Of a DNA stretch of 42,399 nucleotides, positions 1-6,808 are shown piece by piece. The notes below the pieces were generated by a model, which did not search any database, was not told where the DNA came from, and was given only the letters and a program-made list of their open reading frames with translations. The DNA comes from a virus. Both the position numbers and the translations under genes were made by a program. Where the stretch lies: IMG/VR virus record IMGVR_UViG_3300042923_000974, positions 1-42,399 of that record. One strand, 5' to 3'. Within the stretch, counting starts at the first letter, position 1. The number at the start of each line of letters is the position of its first letter.

Positions 1-127
1 ACTTTGGAGTAAAAGAAGATGGCGAGTTTGTAGACCCTACTGTTTTAGTTCCCAGATTAAAAAGCATTACTGGAGAAATTGATGCAGAAAAGGAAGCAGC
101 TTGGTATGACATTGAGGGAAGAATGGA
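1..127. repeat. Terminal direct repeat, left copy (circular overlap)
   Basis: These 127 bases are identical to the last 127 bases (42273-42399). The M23 peptidase frame entering the right end continues without a break when the two copies are merged. This is the sign of a circular molecule linearised at an arbitrary point, not of true terminal repeats. The unique circle is 42,272 bp. Confidence 0.95.
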
Positions 128-365
128 ACTGGCCATGGAGAACGCAAAAGAGGATATGAAGGAAGAGTTTAAAGAAATGATGTATGACTTTTTAAGAGCT
201 CTTAGAGATGTTGTTATTGATTTAGCTGACGCTTTTACCCTTATCGGTGGTGGAGCTTTCATTATTCTAGGCGCTTGGAAGCTTAAGAATGCGAATAGAT
301 GGGTGAGTATCTTGTTTGTTTCTCGAATCTTAATCAAAGCCTTACTGGGAGGTTATATAGGATGA
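1..365 (+). CDS. M23 peptidase / membrane protein, C-terminal part (continues from 41969 across the join)
   Basis: Codons run in frame from base 3 and are the continuation of the gene starting at 41969; the merged protein has 222 residues. This part begins at the end of the LytM zinc site (FGV after HLH). It then has a charged helical linker rich in Glu and Lys and two hydrophobic stretches near the C-terminus, around LADAFTLIGGGAFIILGAW and WVSILFVSRILIKALLGG. The gene ends in an ATGA overlap with the ATPase gene at 362, so the two are probably translationally coupled. An internal ATG at 123 could be mistaken for a start, but the frame is open upstream and carries catalytic-domain sequence. 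Confidence 0.9.
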   Translation, partial: FGVKEDGEFVDPTVLVPRLKSITGEIDAEKEAAWYDIEGRMELAMENAKEDMKEEFKEMMYDFLRALRDVVIDLADAFTLIGGGAFIILGAWKLKNANRWVSILFVSRILIKALLGGYIG

Positions 366-2716
366 AATTTAGCCAGGTAGTAAGTGTTATTAAGCCACAA
401 TATGTTTTCCTCAAGCTTAAACCTAACAATTCAATCCGCAATCAATCCACTCATTTCATAGCAAGAACTATCTCAACTCTATATAGAAGTGTATTTCAGT
501 CCATTGTAGCTGAGGAAAAGAAAATTATTAAATTACTAGGTAGGGAGTTTTTGATCGGTACGAAATACAATTTTCAAGTCCAGGGGAAAATCGGTTATTA
601 CATTTATATTGAGAAGAAAAAAATTGAGTTTTATTTCATCATTCCTAAGCAATACCTAAGCATCATCCAGGAGAAAATCAGTGATGTTTGGAAGAACATC
701 ACAATCGAAGAGATTACAGATTTACCTCAGTTTGGAGAAAAGGCTACAAAGTATCAATTAGTGTATGAAAAAGAGGATGCCTTGAGTTTAAAAGTGGATA
801 GAAGAGACAATGATCTACTCCAATCCAACTTAAATATCGTGGATGTATTAGAGGAAGGCGATAAAGTGGCAATTTTTTATAACTTTATGCCAGCTTCTCA
901 AGAAAGTTTTAAATACAGCTATAAAACGACATTGGAGAAAGTGAAAAAAGGCTTACCAGTTGACAGAAATAAGATGGGGTTAGCGTATCTTTTCAAATTA
1001 AGTGTGGGAATAATCGATGGTCTAGTGAAAGATGTGAGTGAAATCCTAGCAGGTGATAAGAAAAAGGAAGGTGAGACATGGCTCGAAACGATTGTCGATA
1101 GGCTTCAAGGTGGTCAGAAACAATTAAAAGAAGGTACAGAAAATAAGATTAAAAATCAAATCGTTCCTACTCAAATCGTAATTTTAAGTGAAAGTGCTAG
1201 TAAATTACGTGAGCTGAATAACAGTCGCAGTTTGGCAAATAGCTTTGATGTGATAAGTGAAGATAACAAATTAGTACCTAAAAGAATGGGCGGTAAGCTG
1301 AATTTATTTAAGTATAATTTAGGTGCTGAAGTGAACAAAGTAAGTGACCTGGAGTGTCAAAACTTTTTATCCCTAGCTGGGAGAGAGTTATTAGAAAGGC
1401 ACAACTTTATTGAAAAAGTTGAAACTCAAGAAACCGAAGTACCAGAGGACTTAAGAAAAGGCGTACTGAGGATTGGTGAAAACATTTTTAGAGGCATGAA
1501 ACAACAGGCTTATCTATCTACAGATAAAGAGTATAAACAATTAACCTTAGTGTTAATTGGTCCTACACGCGCTGGAAAGTCTACTCTTATTGGTAATCTT
1601 TCTTATGATGCCATCAAAAACGGTGAGTGTGTAGTGCTTTTCGATTTCATAAAAAATTGTGAGCTAAGCGATGAAGTAGCTGCATTGTTTCCGCCAGATA
1701 AAAGACTATTCATTGAATGTCATGATTTTAAATCGTTACAGGGTTTAGGATATAACGAAATACCTTCAAGCGCAGATCCATTCATTCGGTACGCTAATGC
1801 AAAGAAAATGACTACCCAGTTAATCACTCTGGTTGATTCAATCAATTCCGATGATACCACGTTTTCCGCACGTATGAATCGTTATATGACTAGCGCAGCT
1901 CTAACTGTTTTCCTTAGTGGAGGAAACGTAAAAGAAGTTTTTTCCGTATTACAAAATCACAACAAAAGAGCTGATTATATCAGCAAAGTTCCTTCCAGTC
2001 AGTTAGAAAACATGGAAGAGTACATTGGGTATCTTAGAGAGCTGGATGAAAAAGACAAAAAAGGTGTCATTACTGGCACTAAATTGCACCTAGTAGAGGG
2101 TATTATTAGCCGTTTAAACAGGTTGAAAGATAACCCTTATATGGAACTAATGTTGAAAAAAGGAACTGAAAATAATATTAACTTAGTAGAAGAAGTACAA
2201 AAGAATCAGCTTATTTGCATAAAGATGCCTGAAACCATGTTCTCGACAGATAATGAACGCGATGTGTATACAACCTACTGGATGACCAAAATCTATTTAG
2301 CGCTTCAAGTGAGAAGTGAAAACATTCCTGATCGGAATGACCAAAGAAAAGTAAACTTAATCATCGATGAATTATATCAAGTACAAAACACAGAACAGCT
2401 TTTAAAACAACGTTTGTCACGTATGGCTAAGTTTGGGATGAAGCCTATTATTAGCTGTCATTACTTGAATCAAATTAAACATATTCGTGATGAACTGCGC
2501 TCAGCTAATGCTAGTTATATGCTAATCAGTGGATGTGATAAAGAGAACTTCAAAGAGTTGAAAAGTGAATTATATCCATTTACCGAAGAGGATCTGTTGA
2601 AGCTTCCTCGATATCACTCTATGAATTTAATTAAGTGTAAGGACGGCTATGGAAAGTTCATTACAAAATTACCTGCTCCAGTAGACCAAATGGAGGTCAT
2701 GGCATGCGAAAACTAA
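362..2716 (+). CDS. VirD4/VirB4/HerA-like DNA-pump ATPase
   Basis: A 784-residue P-loop ATPase. Walker A is GPTRAGKST at residues 400-408. Walker B is LIIDELYQ with D669 and E670. It is followed by a segment (LSRMAKFGMKPIISCHYLNQI) typical of the sensor region of FtsK/HerA/VirD4/VirB4 motors. The first 390 residues form a separate domain with no motif I can name; residues about 200-235 are partly hydrophobic (MGLAYLFKLSVGII) but are not a convincing membrane segment. The chosen ATG overlaps the stop of the M23 gene (ATGA) and has GGAGG upstream; an in-frame start at 299 lacks a good site and would overlap more. Family knowledge: these hexamers move DNA or protein through membranes in conjugation, type IV secretion and segregation. 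Placing it in one subfamily (coupling protein, VirB4 or FtsK-like) is not possible by eye. Confidence 0.85.
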   Translation: MKFSQVVSVIKPQYVFLKLKPNNSIRNQSTHFIARTISTLYRSVFQSIVAEEKKIIKLLGREFLIGTKYNFQVQGKIGYYIYIEKKKIEFYFIIPKQYLSIIQEKISDVWKNITIEEITDLPQFGEKATKYQLVYEKEDALSLKVDRRDNDLLQSNLNIVDVLEEGDKVAIFYNFMPASQESFKYSYKTTLEKVKKGLPVDRNKMGLAYLFKLSVGIIDGLVKDVSEILAGDKKKEGETWLETIVDRLQGGQKQLKEGTENKIKNQIVPTQIVILSESASKLRELNNSRSLANSFDVISEDNKLVPKRMGGKLNLFKYNLGAEVNKVSDLECQNFLSLAGRELLERHNFIEKVETQETEVPEDLRKGVLRIGENIFRGMKQQAYLSTDKEYKQLTLVLIGPTRAGKSTLIGNLSYDAIKNGECVVLFDFIKNCELSDEVAALFPPDKRLFIECHDFKSLQGLGYNEIPSSADPFIRYANAKKMTTQLITLVDSINSDDTTFSARMNRYMTSAALTVFLSGGNVKEVFSVLQNHNKRADYISKVPSSQLENMEEYIGYLRELDEKDKKGVITGTKLHLVEGIISRLNRLKDNPYMELMLKKGTENNINLVEEVQKNQLICIKMPETMFSTDNERDVYTTYWMTKIYLALQVRSENIPDRNDQRKVNLIIDELYQVQNTEQLLKQRLSRMAKFGMKPIISCHYLNQIKHIRDELRSANASYMLISGCDKENFKELKSELYPFTEEDLLKLPRYHSMNLIKCKDGYGKFITKLPAPVDQMEVMACEN

Positions 2717-2850
2717 TCATATATCATTGTTTCTTTTGCGGATTTGATTTTGGTTTATTCAACTTCCCTATCGATGTATCACCTAGCTGTCCCTGCTGTA
2801 GAAATGAAGATGATATTTTATTCATAAGTGAAGTTAAAACTGGCTCATAG
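2704..2850 (+). CDS. Small zinc-ribbon peptide
   Basis: A 48-residue protein overlapping the end of the ATPase gene by 13 nt, with GGAGG at 2692-2696 placed 7 nt before the ATG. It has two cysteine pairs, HCFFCG (C9, C12) and CPCC (C29, C31/C32), spaced like a treble-clef or rubredoxin-type zinc knuckle. The tight overlap suggests it is made with the ATPase. It could be a small DNA- or protein-binding partner; no specific function can be given. Confidence 0.7.
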   Translation: MRKLIIYHCFFCGFDFGLFNFPIDVSPSCPCCRNEDDILFISEVKTGS

Positions 2851-2874
2851 TCGAAATAGACTACGAGCCTTTCC
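2842..2874 (+). terminator. Stem-loop after the ATPase operon
   Basis: An 11-bp stem, GGCTCATAGTC with GACTACGAGCC and one G-T wobble, has loop GAAATA. It is followed only by TTTCC, so the U-tract is short. It is probably a partial terminator or an mRNA 3' end, with read-through to the small gene at 2896. Confidence 0.5.
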
Positions 2875-2895
2875 TGGTAAAAGGAGGAATGCTAC

Positions 2896-3054
2896 ATGCG
2901 TCCAGTAGTCATCGAAATGGTAAAAGGCAAGCCTATTGTGGTCAGCTGCCCTAAGAAGATTCAGGTCATCATAAGAGAGCCTAAAAAGCGAGGGATGAAA
3001 AAGCGACTAAAAACGGCTTTTTACCACATTAAGTCCTTTTGGAGAACAGTGTAA
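2896..3054 (+). CDS. Small basic protein of unknown function
   Basis: A 52-residue, Lys/Arg-rich peptide preceded by a strong AAGGAGG (2881-2887) 8 nt before the ATG. The N-terminal half looks like beta strands (RPVVIEMVKGKPIVV); the C-terminal half is a basic helix. It is the last rightward gene before the proposed attP, so in an integrated prophage it would sit at the extreme end. I do not recognise the family. Confidence 0.65.
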   Translation: MRPVVIEMVKGKPIVVSCPKKIQVIIREPKKRGMKKRLKTAFYHIKSFWRTV

Positions 3055-3057
3055 AAT

Positions 3058-3109
3058 TTTTATGTGTACCATTACTTATAAAGGTTCATAGTTAATGGTA
3101 CACATAAAA
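3058..3109. other. Candidate attP site for the serine integrase
   Basis: A perfect 17-bp inverted repeat (3058-3074 and 3093-3109; arms contain GTGTACCATTA) surrounds an 18-nt spacer. The total is 52 bp and the exact centre is a non-palindromic GG at 3083-3084. It lies 11 bp from the 3' end of the serine integrase gene. Family knowledge: large serine integrases use attP sites of about 50 bp with inverted arms and a 2-bp non-palindromic crossover. Low-GC siphoviruses commonly carry attP just downstream of a leftward int gene. The loop is too long and the flanks too poor in T for a good terminator. The site is inferred, not proven. Confidence 0.7.
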
Positions 3110-3110
3110 G

Positions 3111-3132
3111 AAAAAGACTTTAAAAAAAGTCT
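3111..3132 (-). terminator. Intrinsic terminator of the integrase gene
   Basis: Read on the minus strand, AGACTTT and AAAGTCT form a 7-bp stem around TTTT, followed by a T-rich tail. The integrase stop codon lies inside the stem-loop. Confidence 0.65.
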
Positions 3133-4547
3133 ATGGTATCAATGCCTATTCTCTTTTTATCCTCATAAACAACCTTCATTTCTTTAATAAACCTCTGAAC
3201 AAAATTCTTCTTTTCTTCTTTCGTAAGCTTATACCAGTTATCTCCAATGTTTTTCAAAATAGCATATAGCTCACTTTTATCTACTGGAATTTCCTCTACT
3301 GGAGCTTCTATGATTTGAGCCTTTATTTCCTCTTCTAAACTTCGTTCTTCAGACATTCTTTTATCAAAGTCTTCATCGGAAAGTTTATCGTTCGCCCAGG
3401 CATACTGCCATTTCTTTTTCCGGCTCTCTAATTTCTCAAGTTCTTTTTTCAAATCTGCCTGTTGGTCCTCATCTTTTTTCTCATTGATTTCATGCTCACC
3501 TGTTGCTGCCACTTCATCGAAAGGGAAGTCAAAGAGTTGAAGGTGTTCCACCAATGCTTTTTCAATTCTTGTTTCTGAAAAGGCTCCAGATTGAGTACAT
3601 ATGCCCGACGCTAAGTGGTGGCACCTATAGTATCGATAAACCTTTTTCTCACCTTTTGCTGACACTCGATGGCTCCCACCGCCTACCATTGATCTTCCAC
3701 AATTTCTGCATTTGATTACACCTGAGAAGATGTAGGTACTAGCAACCTGTTTAGGAGATAGCCCTCTTCTATTATCTATTGTTGTTTGTACCATTTCAAA
3801 AGATGCTTGATCAATAATAGGAGGGACTGCATTTTCTGTGAGCTCATCTCCCCAGCGAATGGTCCCAGTATAGATTGGGTTTTTTAATATTTTCATTAAA
3901 GGGTTATCAGTCCATAGATTACCTGATTTGGTTAATATGTTACGTTCGTTTAAATACTGGCAGATACGACTTGCACCTAACCCTTTAAGATAGAGATCCA
4001 CAATTAATCGGATGGTTTTAGCCTCATCTTCCTTAATGGTAAGTGTTCCTTTAGAGTGGTCAAGGTCATATCCCATAGGGCGAATATTATTTGCATACTT
4101 TCCTTGCCTTACCTTTTCAGCCATCCCCATTTTGACGCGTTCTCCTAGGTTCTCACGTTCCCACTGAGCCATAGCTGCAACCATAGTAATAAACATTCTA
4201 CCCATTGCAGTTGTCGTTTCGAATACCTCTGTAACTGATTTGAATTTACAATCATGTTTATCAAAAGTTTGAAGCATCTTATATAAATCTAGGACGGATC
4301 TTGTTAAACGGTCGAGACGATAAACGAGAACACAATCAATTTTTCCTTCTTTTATATCCGTTATCATTCTTTGTAATTCTGGTCGATTCATATCCTTTGC
4401 AGATATCCCCTCATCTACATATAAATCAACCACTTGCCAATCCTGAGCTATACAAAACGCTTTTAATCTTTGTTTTTGTGCAGAGATAGAATAGCCCTCT
4501 TTTGCTTGCTCCTCTGTAGAAACACGAATGTATATTGCAACCTTCAT
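3120..4547 (-). CDS. int: Large serine recombinase (phage integrase)
   Basis: A 475-residue site-specific recombinase. The N-terminal resolvase domain starts YIRVSTEEQ with nucleophile S10, and has the conserved YRLDRLTR (76-83) and the QWERE helix (128-132). The recombinase domain spans about 155-260. The zinc ribbon uses C280, C283, C309 and C317. A long charged coiled coil spans about 370-420. Length and domain order match integrases of Bacillus and Listeria phages. The enzyme joins attP to a host attB; excision would need a recombination directionality factor, which I cannot identify here. The gene follows the repressor gene by 16 nt on the same strand, so the two are probably co-transcribed, which would favour lysogeny. 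GAGG lies shortly before the ATG. Confidence 0.96.
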   Translation of the reverse strand: MKVAIYIRVSTEEQAKEGYSISAQKQRLKAFCIAQDWQVVDLYVDEGISAKDMNRPELQRMITDIKEGKIDCVLVYRLDRLTRSVLDLYKMLQTFDKHDCKFKSVTEVFETTTAMGRMFITMVAAMAQWERENLGERVKMGMAEKVRQGKYANNIRPMGYDLDHSKGTLTIKEDEAKTIRLIVDLYLKGLGASRICQYLNERNILTKSGNLWTDNPLMKILKNPIYTGTIRWGDELTENAVPPIIDQASFEMVQTTIDNRRGLSPKQVASTYIFSGVIKCRNCGRSMVGGGSHRVSAKGEKKVYRYYRCHHLASGICTQSGAFSETRIEKALVEHLQLFDFPFDEVAATGEHEINEKKDEDQQADLKKELEKLESRKKKWQYAWANDKLSDEDFDKRMSEERSLEEEIKAQIIEAPVEEIPVDKSELYAILKNIGDNWYKLTKEEKKNFVQRFIKEMKVVYEDKKRIGIDTIDFF

Positions 4548-4563
4548 CTAACCTCAACCCCCA

Positions 4564-5556
4564 TTAATAAGCTTTTTTGGGTTCAAATAACACCTGAATT
4601 ACTTTCCCAATAATGCGTGCATTTTCATGGGTGATAAAGATTGGACCGTACTTTGGATTGTCAGGATATAAGACCACTTGTCCATCGTCCATCTTTTTTA
4701 CTCTTTTTAAGGTAGCCTCTTCACCATTAACGTTAACGGCTGCTATCTCACCAGATTCTACATCTTGTTGGATTTTGACTACCACCATATCGCCCTCATA
4801 AATTCTACTACCAATCATTGAATCGCCTTTTACCTTAAGAATGAACACTTCATTATCTTTTAGGTTCCACATGTTTGGGATTTCAGTCCAATCCTCTATG
4901 TGATCATTTGCCAGTATAGGGCACCCAGCGGCAATATACCCGAGAATAGGAACTGAAATGGTCGGAAGAGCTTTAGCCTGATTTTTACGTTTTTTCTTTT
5001 TTAGGACATCTTTTTCAAATGTTAGTCCAAGAGCGTCGAATTCTTTAATAGTCATATTGAGGAATTCAATTTGTTCATTAATTGTCATCTTTTCAAAAAG
5101 CTGTTCAAAGAACTCTTCACCATAAACTACGCTACGAATATCCTCTTGGGTCATTTCTGGGTCAGATTGTTTAATGGATTCGATAAAGTAGTGGGCAATA
5201 TCTTCATTAATCACCCCGTTGTTGTCAGTAAAACTTGTTTTAACCGATTCAGCCATCGCTTCTATTAATTCTTCTAACGTCTTAGATTCGATAAGTTTTA
5301 AAGTCTCATCTTCGATTTCAGGAGTAATGTAACCGGCTTTCTCCATTAATTCCTGATACTCCACGCCTAAAGGTTTGTGTAACTTCTTTAATATCTCTGG
5401 TTTAGGTATTCCCCTTTTGCCTGTTTCCACTTGAGAAAGGTATGTATGTGATACACCAGTTAGTTCTGCCAAGCCTCGAACAGAATAGCCTTTTTCTTCT
5501 CTATGGGCTTTTAAAAATTCTTGAAATTCCTTTTTAATTTGTTCATTAGAATTCAC
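4564..5556 (-). CDS. LexA/CI-type phage repressor (HTH plus S24 peptidase)
   Basis: A 330-residue repressor. An XRE helix-turn-helix spans about residues 12-65. A helical linker of about 120 residues, unusually long, ends in a Lys-rich patch (186-192). The C-terminal S24 domain has cleavage-site sequence IAAGCP (A210-G211), catalytic S246 in KGDSM and K284 in ATLKRV. These residues imply RecA-stimulated self-cleavage and SOS induction of the prophage. I chose the GTG at 5556 because GAGGTGG precedes it; the frame is open 38 codons further upstream, but that part is AT-rich promoter sequence and has no ribosome site. The gene is divergent from the Cro-like gene. Confidence 0.93.
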   Translation of the reverse strand: MNSNEQIKKEFQEFLKAHREEKGYSVRGLAELTGVSHTYLSQVETGKRGIPKPEILKKLHKPLGVEYQELMEKAGYITPEIEDETLKLIESKTLEELIEAMAESVKTSFTDNNGVINEDIAHYFIESIKQSDPEMTQEDIRSVVYGEEFFEQLFEKMTINEQIEFLNMTIKEFDALGLTFEKDVLKKKKRKNQAKALPTISVPILGYIAAGCPILANDHIEDWTEIPNMWNLKDNEVFILKVKGDSMIGSRIYEGDMVVVKIQQDVESGEIAAVNVNGEEATLKRVKKMDDGQVVLYPDNPKYGPIFITHENARIIGKVIQVLFEPKKAY

Positions 5557-5703
5557 TGTTTTCCACCTCACTAAAACAATTATATAACAATTGAAAACTT
5601 TTTTGTTTATTTTAATAAAAAAACGGTTGCAAATGATTACAAAGTGAGATAATATAAAAAATGTAAACAAAAGCTTACAGAAAAACGAAAGGAGGTCAAC
5701 TAG
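5557..5703. promoter_or_regulatory. Divergent lysis-lysogeny control region
   Basis: The rightward promoter candidate has -35 TTGCAA (5627-5632), a 17-nt spacer and -10 TAATAT (5650-5655). The leftward promoter for the repressor has -10 TATAAT on the minus strand (5584-5579) with a weak -35. Three half-sites of the form TGTAANC surround the rightward promoter: 5634-5640 and 5673-5679 on the minus strand, and 5662-5668 on the plus strand. The last two form an inverted pair (TGTAA, 8 nt, TTACA) just after the -10. They are good operator candidates for the repressor or Cro. Confidence 0.6.
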
Positions 5704-5958
5704 TTGGTAATCGTATTTAAGAATCCCGAAGATTTCCGTAAAAAGCTACTAACTAATGGGCATTCGTTGAGATCATTCGCAAGCCTGGTAGGTTTATCAT
5801 CTCCATATTTTAGCCAAATCATAAACAACAAACGTAATCCTAGTGGTAAAGTAGCAAAAAAAATTGTAGATGAATTGTCCTTAGCATTTGATGATATTTT
5901 TTTTATCCAAGATGTAAGCAAAAGTGACCGTTATTCAGGTGATATTCATGAAAGATAA
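5704..5958 (+). CDS. Cro-like XRE-family regulator
   Basis: An 84-residue helix-turn-helix protein. Residues about 18-60 give the motif (SLRSFASLVGLSSPYFSQI, then NNKRNPSGKVAKKI). It is read divergently from the repressor, the usual place for Cro. The start is TTG, 7 nt after GGAGGT (5691-5696) in a strong site. It is expected to bind operators in the control region and turn off the repressor during lytic growth. Confidence 0.85.
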   Translation: MVIVFKNPEDFRKKLLTNGHSLRSFASLVGLSSPYFSQIINNKRNPSGKVAKKIVDELSLAFDDIFFIQDVSKSDRYSGDIHER

Positions 5959-6073
5959 AAAAATAAAGCAAGCCTCGGACCAAACCAAAAAAAATATGCT
6001 CCAGTTTTTCTTAAAAACCTCAGTCCCTCGCATTATTGCTGAAAAGAAAAAAGCTAATGAAAGGAGTGATTAA
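5948..6073 (+). CDS. Small early protein, unknown
   Basis: A 41-residue, strongly basic peptide. Its ATG lies inside the end of the Cro-like gene (11-nt overlap), with only a weak AGGTGA site, so it probably depends on coupling. The middle, LQFFLKTSVPRIIAEKK, could form one amphipathic helix. An anti-repressor or excision role is conceivable from position alone but has no sequence support. Confidence 0.5.
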   Translation: MKDKKIKQASDQTKKNMLQFFLKTSVPRIIAEKKKANERSD

Positions 6074-6088
6074 GAGTTTAATAATTCT

Positions 6089-6111
6089 GCTCCAGTGGAG
6101 CTTCTCTTTTT
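6089..6111 (+). terminator. Weak terminator-like hairpin
   Basis: A short stem, GCTCC-AGT-GGAGC (6089-6101), is followed by TTCTCTTTTT. The 5-bp stem is short but GC-rich. It could reduce early transcription between the Cro-like gene and the replication genes. Confidence 0.4.
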
Positions 6112-6184
6112 GACTAATTTTTGTCGATATAAAACGAACGATTTTTGGAATAAAAGCTTAGTAGTTGAATAGGAGGCTGAATAG

Positions 6185-6271
6185 ATGGGGTACATCATAA
6201 CTGCTCTAATAATAATGGGTATTATGACTATCGGCACAATCGTAGGGTTAGCTACAGGGATAGCAGATTAG
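6185..6271 (+). CDS. Single-pass membrane microprotein (28 aa)
   Basis: A 28-residue, almost wholly hydrophobic peptide (starts MGYIITALIIMGIMTIG) preceded by AGGAGG (6171-6176) at 8 nt spacing. The strong ribosome site argues for real translation. It would form one membrane helix. Function unknown. Confidence 0.5.
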   Translation: MGYIITALIIMGIMTIGTIVGLATGIAD

Positions 6272-6400
6272 GTGTTTAGTAGCTTTGAAGGGAGTGATGT
6301 TTATCGCAAATGGACAAAGAAAAAACCACCAGCGCCAACTGGTGATCTAGGTAAAACGTTTCACAGTCAATATAACACATTTAGAAACAGAAGAGAATGA
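6272..6400 (+). CDS. Possible small basic protein (42 aa)
   Basis: An open frame of 42 residues starting at a GTG directly after the stop of the membrane microprotein. It contains KKKPPAPTGDLGK and a basic tail. The nearest ribosome-site-like sequence (AGGGA, 6256-6260) is rather far, so expression would rely on coupling. The start and the reality of the gene are uncertain. Confidence 0.35.
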   Translation: MFSSFEGSDVYRKWTKKKPPAPTGDLGKTFHSQYNTFRNRRE

Positions 6401-6412
6401 GAGGAGAAACAA

Positions 6413-6808
6413 ATGAATATTACAGTTAACATTCAAGCGCCTGAATTGGTAAAAGCAATTCTTACTCTTGCAACGGCTTTAGAACAAAAACCTGTGATTC
6501 AAACGAACCCGTCAATGGTTGTAGAAATGAAGGAAATGCTTAAGGAAGAAAAGGCTCAAGTTCCTACTGAAGAGCCTAAACAAGAAAAGCAACAAGAACA
6601 GAAAGAAGAAAAGGCTCCAGAGGAAAAGGGATCTAGTGAATCACTTGTATCTCTAGAATCTGTACGTTCAGTATTAGCAACTCTATCTCAAAATGGTAAG
6701 CAATTGCAGGTCAAAGGATTAATCGCTGAATTTGGAGCTAAGAAATTAACTGACATTCCTGTTGAAAAGTATGCGGAACTACTTGCTGCCGCAGAGGCAA
6801 TTGCATGA
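6413..6808 (+). CDS. Conserved-type phage early protein, unknown function
   Basis: A 131-residue protein with a short N-terminal domain (about 1-50), a highly charged low-complexity linker of Glu, Lys and Gln (50-75), and a C-terminal helical domain (80-131, SLESVRSVLATLSQNGK). The C-terminal part resembles the short domain of many phage proteins that sit just before DUF2800 genes. GAGGAG precedes the ATG; the stop overlaps the next start (ATGA). Probably an accessory replication or recombination protein. Confidence 0.75.
   Translation: MNITVNIQAPELVKAILTLATALEQKPVIQTNPSMVVEMKEMLKEEKAQVPTEEPKQEKQQEQKEEKAPEEKGSSESLVSLESVRSVLATLSQNGKQLQVKGLIAEFGAKKLTDIPVEKYAELLAAAEAIA

Noticed and set aside
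123-365. Separate 80-residue membrane protein starting at 123
   Set aside because: The frame is open upstream and joins the M23 gene across the circular overlap, so this ATG is internal.
3058-3109. Reading the 52-bp dyad as a terminator
   Set aside because: The loop would be 18 nt and no proper T-tract follows; a separate terminator for int is present at 3111-3132.
5557-5670. Longer repressor with a hydrophobic N-terminal extension
   Set aside because: The extension is translated promoter DNA, lacks a ribosome site, and the HTH begins right after the GTG at 5556, which has GAGGTGG.
6297-6350. 17-codon frame after GGGAG
   Set aside because: Very short and in conflict with the longer frame from 6272; neither is strongly supported.
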